A DNA stretch of 5,303 nucleotides. It comes from Tepidisphaeraceae bacterium. GTDB taxonomy: Bacteria > Planctomycetota > Phycisphaerae > Tepidisphaerales > Tepidisphaeraceae. Under the pieces are notes generated by a model. The model did no database searches. It was not told the DNA's origin and worked only from the letters and a program-made list of their open reading frames with translations. The stretch lies in assembly GCA_025450555.1 (NCBI GenBank), contig JANWHF010000309.1, positions 1-5,303 of the forward strand, written 5' to 3'. The position numbers were made by a program, and so were the translations under genes. Shown in pieces: positions 1 through 5,303 of the stretch; position 1 is the first letter of the stretch, and each line of letters starts with the position of its first letter.

Positions 1-1200
1 GAGCTGGAGCAGGCGCAGCGGCAGGGGAACTGGGAAGCTGCCGCCCGATTGCAATATGGCGAGTTGCGCGATCTCCAGAGGCAGATTGACGAAGCGCAAC
101 AGCGGCTGCGTGACTTTGCCAATGATGGCCAGTCGATGGTCAAGGAAGAAGTCACTGCCGACGATATCGCGCAGGTCATCTCGCGATGGACCGGCGTGCC
201 GGTCTCGCGAATGCTCGAAGGCGAGCGTGAGAAGCTGATGAAGATGGAAGAGCGGCTCGGCCAGCGCGTGATCGGTCAGACGGCCGCCGTCCAGGCGGTC
301 GCCAATGCCGTGCGACGAAACCGCGCTGGTTTGGGCGATCCCAATCGTCCGATCGGCTCGTTCCTGTTCCTCGGTCCGACCGGCGTCGGCAAAACTGAGT
401 TGTGCAAAGCTCTGGCTGAATTCCTGTTCGACGACGAAAACGCCATGGTCCGCATCGACATGAGCGAATTCATGGAACAGCATTCAGTGGCCCGCCTGAT
501 CGGCGCGCCGCCAGGCTATGTCGGATATGAAGAGGGCGGCCGATTGACTGAAGCCGTTCGACGAAGGCCCTATGCGGTGATCCTGTTTGACGAAATCGAA
601 AAGGCGCATCGCGATGTGTTCAATGTCCTGCTCCAGGTGCTCGATGACGGCCGCCTCACCGATGGGCAGGGGCGCACCGTGAATTTCAAGAACACCGTGA
701 TCGTCATGACCAGCAACATCGGCTCAGCCGAGATTCAGAAGCTGGCCAGCAAGCAGGCGCCGGAGTGGGAAGTGGAAGCGGCCATCGGGGAGCTTTTGAA
801 GCTCAATTTCCGCCCCGAATTCCTGAACCGAATCGACGAAACTATTCTCTTCCACACGCTCACCCGCGAGCAACTGGACAAGATTGTCAATGTGCAGCTC
901 GAGTATCTGCGCAAGCGGTTAGCCGGCCGGCACCTGAAGCTGGAATTGAGCGATGCCGCGCGGCATCTGCTGGGCGAGGAAGGCTACGACCCGGCCTACG
1001 GCGCCCGTCCGCTCAAGCGCGTGATTCAGCAGCGGATCGAAAACCCGCTGGCCTCGGCGATTTTGTCGGGCCAGTTTGGCGAAGGCGATACCGTGGTCGT
1101 CGATGTCGATCCGAAGAAGCACGACTTCAACTTTGAAGCCAGGCATTCGACGGCAGAGAACGAATCGGCGCGGCGTGAGCCGGTCGGCGCGGGGCGTTAA
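1..1200 (+). CDS. clpB: ATP-dependent disaggregase ClpB, C-terminal part (5' end outside window)
   Basis: ClpB is a hexameric cytoplasmic AAA+ chaperone that works with DnaK to pull proteins out of aggregates. The frame is open from base 1, so only about the last 399 residues of a protein usually near 860 are present. In order (fragment numbering): the end of the coiled-coil middle domain (about 1-50), a linker with SRWTGVPVSRMLEGERE, then the second AAA+ module with Walker A GPTGVGKT (125-132), pore loop GYVGY (172-176), Walker B VILFDE (193-198), sensor 1 TSN (237-239), arginine finger in FLNRID (R277) and sensor 2 GARPLKR (from 334). No ClpP-docking IGF/LGF-type loop is visible and the middle domain is ClpB-like, which argues against ClpA or ClpC. 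A polar tail of about 28 residues follows the conserved domain. All ATPase motifs of this module are intact. The next gene starts 9 bases downstream on the same strand. Confidence 0.96.
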   Translation, partial: ELEQAQRQGNWEAAARLQYGELRDLQRQIDEAQQRLRDFANDGQSMVKEEVTADDIAQVISRWTGVPVSRMLEGEREKLMKMEERLGQRVIGQTAAVQAVANAVRRNRAGLGDPNRPIGSFLFLGPTGVGKTELCKALAEFLFDDENAMVRIDMSEFMEQHSVARLIGAPPGYVGYEEGGRLTEAVRRRPYAVILFDEIEKAHRDVFNVLLQVLDDGRLTDGQGRTVNFKNTVIVMTSNIGSAEIQKLASKQAPEWEVEAAIGELLKLNFRPEFLNRIDETILFHTLTREQLDKIVNVQLEYLRKRLAGRHLKLELSDAARHLLGEEGYDPAYGARPLKRVIQQRIENPLASAILSGQFGEGDTVVVDVDPKKHDFNFEARHSTAENESARREPVGAGR

Positions 1201-1209
1201 GAGTCACCG

Positions 1210-1842
1210 ATGGCCAGGCGAAATCAAAAAAGCGCCACGCCCAGCGCCCGACCCGGCGATGCGCTGCTGATCATCGACACGATCAATGATCTTGAATTCC
1301 CCGGCGGAGAAAAGGTCCTGCCGTGGGCGAAAAAGCTGGCGCCACGTCTTGTCGTTTTTCGCGATAAGGCGCGCCGCCATGGCATTCCGGTCATCTACGT
1401 CAACGACAACTTCGGTCATTGGCACAGCAGCTTCCATGAGGTCTATCGCCATTGCACGCGGCGAGGCGCACGTGGAGCGCAGGTGAGCCGGACGCTCAAA
1501 CCGAGATCCAGCGATTACTCTATTCTTAAGCCGCGCCATTCGGCTTTTTTTGCGACGTCGCTGGTGCCGCTGCTGGAGTATCTGAATGTCGAGCGGCTGA
1601 TTCTGACCGGAATTGCTACAAATCTCTGCGTGCTCTTCTCCGCCCACGATGCCCACATGCATCGCTATCCGTTGATTGTCCTCTCCGACTGCTGCGCCGC
1701 CGAGAGCGATTTCGACCATGATGTGGCGCTCAGTCAACTCGAGCGATTCTGCGGCGCGACGATCTGCCTGAGCAGCGAATTCAAATTCGGTGAAATGAGA
1801 AAGTCCAGTCGATCAGCACGTCCCCCCATATTGCAAGATTGA
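1210..1842 (+). CDS. Isochorismatase-family cysteine hydrolase
   Basis: This 210-residue protein belongs to the isochorismatase/nicotinamidase-like cysteine hydrolase fold (PF00857 type), a cytoplasmic alpha/beta enzyme family that hydrolyses amides or related bonds. The expected triad is visible: Asp23 in LLIIDTINDLEFPGG, Lys107 in SILKPRHSAF, and nucleophile Cys140 in LTGIATNLCV, where the segment before Cys carries the family's usual non-proline cis-peptide site. VIYVNDNFGHW (61-71) is typical of one uncharacterised subgroup. The length is normal for the family. Residues after about 188 form a basic, probably flexible tail. The ATG lies 9 bases after the clpB stop with only a weak purine stretch before it; no better start is seen upstream of the Asp motif. 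It is probably co-transcribed with clpB. The substrate cannot be told from sequence: nicotinamidase, isochorismatase and other amidase activities are all possible. Confidence 0.9.
   Translation: MARRNQKSATPSARPGDALLIIDTINDLEFPGGEKVLPWAKKLAPRLVVFRDKARRHGIPVIYVNDNFGHWHSSFHEVYRHCTRRGARGAQVSRTLKPRSSDYSILKPRHSAFFATSLVPLLEYLNVERLILTGIATNLCVLFSAHDAHMHRYPLIVLSDCCAAESDFDHDVALSQLERFCGATICLSSEFKFGEMRKSSRSARPPILQD
1528..1551 (+). terminator. Terminator-like hairpin and T-tract inside the hydrolase gene (doubtful)
   Basis: Six-base arms AAGCCG (1528-1533) and CGGCTT (1541-1546) pair perfectly around a 7-base loop, and the second arm runs into seven consecutive T (1545-1551). This is the layout of an intrinsic terminator, but it lies in the middle of a coding region, over the codon of catalytic Lys107 (AAG at 1528) and the following PRHSAFF residues. 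Four G-C pairs make it a modest stem. Translating ribosomes would normally suppress it. It may be a coincidence of the codons for Ala-Phe-Phe. Confidence 0.25.
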
Positions 1843-1845
1843 GAT

Positions 1846-3093
1846 TCAGGGCGCCGCCAGGCAGACCGCTTCTTTGGTGCTGCGCGTGAGGATCTTTCCT
1901 TCAGCGACAATCGGCATCTGCCAGCACTTGCCCGCCAGCGGCTGCGCGCGGGCCAGTTCGTGATAACCCGATGGATCGGCTTTCACCAGCACCAATTCTC
2001 CCTGATCGCCCTGCAGCAGCAAATTGCCGCCGGCCAGGATCAACCCGCCCTGGCCAAAGCCATCGTGCGACCAGATTTCCTTTCCGGTCTTCAGATCGAT
2101 GCATTTGAGCGGCATGGTGTTGAATTCCTTGAAGCCATAGAGGCCATAGAGATGGCCTTGATATGCGATGGGTGTCGACCAGAGGTTCACGAGCTTGCCG
2201 GGGGTTTTCCAAAGCTGGGTGGCGGTGAACGCGTCACCGCTCTTTTGGATTTTAAAAGCGCTCGCGCCGACGCCATAACCGGACGAACAATAGACGATGT
2301 CACCTTCGACCACCGGCGAGGCGGCCGTCGCGACGCTGAATTTGACGTGGGCATGCCAGAGCCATCGGCCATTGTCCGGATCGATCGAAACCAGACCCGA
2401 CGTAGTATAAAAAATCACTTGACGAGTGCCAAGGATCGTGGCCGGTGTCGGGCTGGCGTGGGTGATGGATTCGCTGCCTGTCTTCCAGAGGACATGGCCG
2501 TCTTTGAGATCGAAGGCCAACAAGGACTGATCGTTTCCTCCGCCGGCGACGATGACTTTACCGTTCTCAATCAGGGGCGAAGTGGCATTGCCCCATTTGC
2601 TGATGGCGTTGGGCAGCTTCCCGCCGAATTCGTGAACCAGATCGTGCGACCAGACCGGCTTCCCGGAGCTTGCATCGAGACAGACGAGTTTGCAGTAGGT
2701 GCTCATGACGCAGACTCGGCCCTCGCTGATTGCTGGGGTCGTCCGAGGTCCATTGCCGCCTTCATTTTCGTAGATCGTTCTGCCGATGTCGGCCGACCAC
2801 AACTCTTTTCCCGTAGCGACATCGACCGCATGACAAACCTCCACGCCATTGCGATTGGCAAAGTAGTACCCACGTCCGTCGGCAACGGCGAATGAACCGA
2901 AGGCTTCACCGACTGGGATCTTCCAGAGCTGCTTGAGGGTTTGAGGTGTCCACGGGGAAACCTTTTCAGAAGTAATTCCATCGCCATCAGGCCCGCGGTA
3001 TTGGGGCCACTCTGCTGCACTCGCGAGCGGCGCGATGGCCAGCAAGGGGGCAAAAAGCCACAGCGCTAGGTTTCCCCGAAATCGCAATCGCAT
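1846..3093 (-). CDS. Exported PQQ-like beta-propeller repeat protein
   Basis: This 415-residue protein starts with a Sec signal peptide: a basic start (MRLRFR), a hydrophobic core (about residues 9-23) and a signal peptidase I site near LASA-A (cleavage after Ala26 or Ala27). No lipobox cysteine is present. The mature protein opens with EWPQYRGPDGDGIT, the usual first block of planctomycetal PQQ-like proteins. Propeller-blade motifs of the form D-x-x-x-G-x-x-x-W occur at 91-99, 140-148, 195-203, 238-246 and 333-341, with weaker blades between and after. The fold resembles BamB and quinoprotein dehydrogenases, but I see no reason to assign bound PQQ or an enzyme activity; such proteins are mostly of unknown role in the periplasm or at the cell surface. 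The ATG has a good AAAGGAA ribosome site. It follows the DUF1015 gene by 19 bases and probably shares its transcript. Its stop is 3 bases from the stop of the convergent hydrolase gene. Confidence 0.92.
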   Translation of the reverse strand: MRLRFRGNLALWLFAPLLAIAPLASAAEWPQYRGPDGDGITSEKVSPWTPQTLKQLWKIPVGEAFGSFAVADGRGYYFANRNGVEVCHAVDVATGKELWSADIGRTIYENEGGNGPRTTPAISEGRVCVMSTYCKLVCLDASSGKPVWSHDLVHEFGGKLPNAISKWGNATSPLIENGKVIVAGGGNDQSLLAFDLKDGHVLWKTGSESITHASPTPATILGTRQVIFYTTSGLVSIDPDNGRWLWHAHVKFSVATAASPVVEGDIVYCSSGYGVGASAFKIQKSGDAFTATQLWKTPGKLVNLWSTPIAYQGHLYGLYGFKEFNTMPLKCIDLKTGKEIWSHDGFGQGGLILAGGNLLLQGDQGELVLVKADPSGYHELARAQPLAGKCWQMPIVAEGKILTRSTKEAVCLAAP

Positions 3094-3100
3094 GAACCTG

Positions 3101-3107
3101 TTCCTTT
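3101..3107 (-). promoter_or_regulatory. Ribosome binding site of the PQQ-like protein gene
   Basis: On the - strand the sequence AAAGGAA lies 7 bases before the ATG that ends at 3093, inside the 19-base gap after the DUF1015 stop. It is the clearest Shine-Dalgarno sequence in the window and fixes the start directly before the signal peptide. Confidence 0.75.
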
Positions 3108-3112
3108 CACTG

Positions 3113-4411
3113 CTACTTCAGAGGATACATCACCATGCCCGTCGCCAGCTTGGGGAAAAAGAAGGTGCTTTTCTGCGGCATCACTTCGCCATGCTTTCCG
3201 AGCTCTTCCAACGCATGCAGAGGCGTGGGCCGAAGCAGCAGGGCGATCTGGTATTTGCTGCCATCCACCTGCGGGGTAATTTCTTCGGGATACGCGGTGT
3301 AGCCTTTGGTCAATTCCGTTTTGCCGGCAAAGCGCGGCTGGAGGATTTCATCCAGCAGATAGCGCTGCAGGATGGCCACGTCAAGCTGCCGCCAGGCATC
3401 GCTTTGCTTTGGCTCGATCGCCTTGAGCAGGTCGAGATTGATCAAGCGAAGCGCGTAGAGTTTTTTCGCAGCGCCATCATACAGGCCGAATGTATTGGCC
3501 GGCCCATTGGCCAGCATTTGCACCGCCTCGGGGATCTGGCTGGGAGAAAGGTCCAGATTCTCTACCGCGAAATTCGGCAAAATCGCGGCGCGAAATCGAT
3601 CCATGTCGAATCGGCCCAGGCCGCCAATGAGTCGATGCGTCGGCAGGATCATCAGGCCAGGATCCTGCATGCCGATCAGGACAAACATGCAGTAATTGGC
3701 GGGATTGTCGGGTGGAAGCGGGCCGCCATGCAGCGCCTCCATTTCCTTCTGAAATTGCAAGGCAGTTGTATAACGATGATGCCCATCGGCAATATAGATT
3801 GGCTTATGGCCCATCAGGTCGATCACCTGGTTTTCAACCTCCGCATCGATGACGCTCCACAGATCGTTCTGCACGCCATCCAGAGTCCCCGAAAGCTCGG
3901 GGCGGCCGGCATTCTGATAGAGCAGATTGTTGACTTCATTGCGCGGGTCGCTGAACAGGCCAAAGATTGGCGAAAGCTGCACGCCGGTCGCGCGCATCAG
4001 CTTGAGACGATCTTCAATGGGTCCCTTATAGGTCTTCTCGTGAGGCACGACATGCCCTTCACCAAACGGCGAAAGGCGCACCAGCGCAATAAATCCCCGG
4101 CGATGAACGGTGTTGCCATTGTGTTTGAAAACCTGGGCATACGGATACAGCGCCCGACGGCCATCGCGCTTGAGAATGCCGGTGGTCAGCCAGGCCTGCA
4201 TCGTGGCATTGGCCTGCTGATAGACCTCATCGGGCCCGGCGGTCTTGGCCGGCAGGTGGGGCAGATCGATGTTGACGACATTCTTGTCGCTCTTTTCCTG
4301 CAGCGCCGCCTTGCCCTTTTCATCCAGCACGTCGTAAGGCGGCGCGATTAAATTGGAAATGTCGTGTCCCTGGTTGTATCGAATTCCCGCAAACGGACGA
4401 ATGGCTGCCAC
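3113..4411 (-). CDS. DUF1015 family protein
   Basis: A predicted cytoplasmic protein of 432 residues, matching the DUF1015 (COG4198) family in length and order of motifs. From the GTG start: AAIRPFAGIRYN (2-13), APPYDVL (23-29), HEKTYKGPIEDRL (124-136), SPIFGLF (147-153), the hallmark IADGHHRYTTAL (207-218), PTHRLI (257-262) and the C-terminal MPQKSTFFFPKL block (from 411). The DGHHR block is a likely active or ligand-binding site. From memory, homologues in Bacteroidota lie beside serA/serC, hinting at serine-related metabolism, but the function is not settled and nothing here tests it. I chose GTG at 4411 because family members normally begin a few residues before RPF and a GAGG sequence lies 5 bases upstream. 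An in-frame TTG at 4447 would add 12 residues (RDSISYDCEADV after Met) with no ribosome site. It is the first gene of a probable operon with the PQQ-like gene. Confidence 0.9.
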   Translation of the reverse strand: MAAIRPFAGIRYNQGHDISNLIAPPYDVLDEKGKAALQEKSDKNVVNIDLPHLPAKTAGPDEVYQQANATMQAWLTTGILKRDGRRALYPYAQVFKHNGNTVHRRGFIALVRLSPFGEGHVVPHEKTYKGPIEDRLKLMRATGVQLSPIFGLFSDPRNEVNNLLYQNAGRPELSGTLDGVQNDLWSVIDAEVENQVIDLMGHKPIYIADGHHRYTTALQFQKEMEALHGGPLPPDNPANYCMFVLIGMQDPGLMILPTHRLIGGLGRFDMDRFRAAILPNFAVENLDLSPSQIPEAVQMLANGPANTFGLYDGAAKKLYALRLINLDLLKAIEPKQSDAWRQLDVAILQRYLLDEILQPRFAGKTELTKGYTAYPEEITPQVDGSKYQIALLLRPTPLHALEELGKHGEVMPQKSTFFFPKLATGMVMYPLK

Positions 4412-4416
4412 GTCGG

Positions 4417-4420
4417 CCTC
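4417..4420 (-). promoter_or_regulatory. Ribosome binding site supporting the GTG start of the DUF1015 gene
   Basis: GAGG on the - strand, 5 bases before the GTG at 4409-4411. It is short, but no comparable sequence precedes the alternative TTG at 4445-4447, so it favours the shorter protein. Confidence 0.45.
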
Positions 4421-4469
4421 GCAATCGTAAGAGATCGAATCACGCAACCGCAGTTAACGATGGCAGTGA

Positions 4470-4497
4470 AGAATACGGGGTAGGACGGCAGGGTCAA
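4470..4497 (-). promoter_or_regulatory. Predicted sigma-70-type promoter for DUF1015 and the PQQ-like gene
   Basis: On the - strand TTGACC (4492-4497, five of six consensus bases) is followed after 16 bases by TATTCT (4470-4475, four of six). Transcription would start near 4463, leaving roughly 50 bases of leader before the GTG at 4411. No other good candidate was seen in this gap. Assigned from consensus only. Confidence 0.5.
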
Positions 4498-4549
4498 CCG
4501 GTGGTAGCGAAGGCAGCGGCGATGCGGTAATCTATGGGGCTGTCATAAA

Positions 4550-4578
4550 TCAACTGCCTCGGATGGCAGTTCTATAAT
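4550..4578 (+). promoter_or_regulatory. Predicted promoter of ispH with a consensus -10 box
   Basis: A perfect TATAAT lies at 4573-4578. At 17-base spacing the -35 position (4550-4555, TCAACT) matches only three of six consensus bases, so the promoter may need an activator or another contact. Transcription would start near 4585, giving a leader of about 30 bases before the ispH ATG. The -35 to -10 interval is almost filled by an inverted repeat. Confidence 0.5.
4552..4571. promoter_or_regulatory. Inverted repeat, candidate operator over the ispH promoter
   Basis: AACTGCC (4552-4558) and GGCAGTT (4565-4571) are perfect 7-base inverted arms around a 6-base centre. The dyad ends one base before the TATAAT box and overlaps the -35 position, where a bound repressor would block RNA polymerase or an activator could contact it. 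One arm with flanking bases, GATGGCAGT, is repeated exactly at 4459-4467 near the predicted start of the divergent DUF1015 transcript. The layout suggests a dimeric transcription factor site; the factor is unknown. As RNA it would be upstream of the predicted ispH transcript start, so a leader hairpin is less likely. Confidence 0.45.
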
Positions 4579-4614
4579 CTCCCTTGTGGGGATGTCCAGT
4601 TAAAAGCTTTGCGA

Positions 4615-5303
4615 ATGAAAATCCTTCTTGCCAATCCTCGTGGTTTTTGTGCCGGCGTGAACATGGCCATCGATGTGGTGGACCAGGTCCTCAAGCTCAA
4701 GGGGCCGCCGGTCTATGTGTTTCATGAGATCGTCCACAACCGGCATGTCGTCGATGGCTTTCGCGAGCGCGGCGTGACCTTTGTGGACAGCATCGACGAA
4801 GTGCCCGAGGGCGGCCTGGTGGTCTACAGCGCGCATGGCATTTCACCGACCGTGCGTCGCGATGCCAAGGCGCGAAAACTGGTGGAAGTGGATGCCACCT
4901 GCCCGCTGGTGACCAAGGTCCACCTGGAAGTGCTGCGGTTCGCCCGTGACGGATACCACATTATCTTCATTGGCCATCGCAGGCATGATGAGGCGATCGG
5001 AACGGTTGGCGAAGCGCCGGAGCACATCACGGTGGTCGAAAGCCCCGAAGAGGTGGACAAGCTTGAGATTCCAACGACGGAAAAAGTGGCCTACGTGACG
5101 CAGACGACGCTGAGCGTTTTTGATGCGCAGCGCATCATCACCGCGCTCAAGAAGAAGTATCCGCACGCCAAGGCGCCGCCGAAGGAAGACATCTGCTACG
5201 CGACGACCAACCGGCAGAATGCCGTCTCGCAGCTCAGCCCGGACAGCGATCTGGTGCTGGTGATCGGGAGCAAGAACAGCTCCAACTCCCTGCGACTGGT
5301 CGA
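4615..5303 (+). CDS. ispH: 4-hydroxy-3-methylbut-2-enyl diphosphate reductase IspH (3' end outside window)
   Basis: IspH (LytB) catalyses the last step of the MEP pathway, reducing HMBPP to IPP and DMAPP with an iron-sulfur cluster in the cytoplasm. The first 229 residues are present, out of a usual 300-320. The three cluster cysteines are Cys12 (NPRGFCAGV), Cys96 (VDATCPLV) and Cys194 (ICYATTNRQ). Substrate-binding residues are also there: His41 in HEIVHN, His74 in SAHG, His124 and catalytic Glu126 in IGHRRHDE, the TQTTLS block (162-167), and SKNSSNS (219-225). The ATG puts the first cysteine at position 12 exactly as in E. coli, which supports this start, although no Shine-Dalgarno sequence precedes it. 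It is transcribed divergently from the DUF1015 gene. The frame is open to the last base; whether it ends normally or carries an extra C-terminal domain, as in some lineages, cannot be seen. Confidence 0.96.
   Translation, partial: MKILLANPRGFCAGVNMAIDVVDQVLKLKGPPVYVFHEIVHNRHVVDGFRERGVTFVDSIDEVPEGGLVVYSAHGISPTVRRDAKARKLVEVDATCPLVTKVHLEVLRFARDGYHIIFIGHRRHDEAIGTVGEAPEHITVVESPEEVDKLEIPTTEKVAYVTQTTLSVFDAQRIITALKKKYPHAKAPPKEDICYATTNRQNAVSQLSPDSDLVLVIGSKNSSNSLRLV

Noticed and set aside
1269..1291. Inverted repeat GATCAT-N11-ATGATC near the start of the hydrolase gene
   Set aside because: It falls in the conserved Ile-Ile-Asp-Thr-Ile-Asn-Asp coding block, where repeated Ile/Asp codons produce such matches.
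1204..1737. A 177-codon open frame on the - strand, antisense to the cysteine hydrolase gene
   Set aside because: The + strand frame has the full catalytic triad and family motifs; the antisense translation has nothing recognisable.
1776..1789. Short palindrome CGAATT-CA-AATTCG near the end of the hydrolase gene
   Set aside because: It has a 2-base centre, lies in codons for Ser-Glu-Phe-Lys-Phe-Gly, has no T-tract and is too AT-rich for a terminator; it is probably chance.
1960..2895. A 311-codon open frame on the + strand, antisense to the PQQ-like protein gene
   Set aside because: The opposite strand encodes a signal peptide and repeated propeller motifs; this frame shows no family motif or ribosome site and is best explained as a shadow.
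3035..4351. A 438-codon open frame on the + strand, antisense to the DUF1015 gene
   Set aside because: It lies opposite a gene with clear family motifs along its whole length; its translation is rich in His, Gln and Arg, shows no recognisable domain and has no ribosome site. High GC at third codon positions commonly leaves the complementary strand open.
4581..4590. Small CCC-TTGT-GGG hairpin in the ispH leader
   Set aside because: Three base pairs are too few to act as a regulatory RNA structure, and no riboswitch-like conserved core is seen in the roughly 30-base leader.
4600..5166. Several short - strand open frames opposite ispH
   Set aside because: ispH has all expected cysteines and substrate residues on the + strand; these frames overlap one another and show no motif.

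Overview
The window reads as ordinary chromosomal DNA from a high-GC bacterium, most likely a planctomycete or close relative. The main clue is the secreted PQQ-like repeat protein, whose mature form starts with a WPQYRGPDGDG block typical of the many such proteins in Planctomycetota. The near absence of Shine-Dalgarno sequences at two of the starts also fits that group. This placement is inferred from protein style only; no rRNA or other taxonomic marker is present.

Layout from left to right: (1) the 3' part of clpB, encoding the protein-disaggregating AAA+ chaperone, enters from the left edge on the + strand; (2) nine bases later comes a + strand isochorismatase-fold cysteine hydrolase, probably co-transcribed with clpB; (3) three bases beyond its stop lies the stop of a - strand gene for an exported PQQ-like beta-propeller protein; (4) 19 bases upstream of that gene lies the end of a - strand DUF1015 gene, so DUF1015 and the propeller gene look like a two-gene operon; (5) a divergent regulatory region follows; (6) ispH (lytB), the last enzyme of the MEP isoprenoid pathway, starts on the + strand and runs off the right edge.

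The genes do not form one recognisable pathway. They group into three transcription units: clpB plus hydrolase, DUF1015 plus propeller, and ispH. The most notable non-coding signals are in the region between DUF1015 and ispH. A perfect 7-bp inverted repeat (AACTGCC-N6-GGCAGTT) sits just upstream of a consensus TATAAT box for ispH, and one arm recurs as GATGGCAGT near the predicted start of the DUF1015 transcript. A second curiosity is a terminator-like hairpin plus T-tract inside the hydrolase gene. I see no mobile element, CRISPR array, tRNA, rRNA or clear new defence or metabolic system here.
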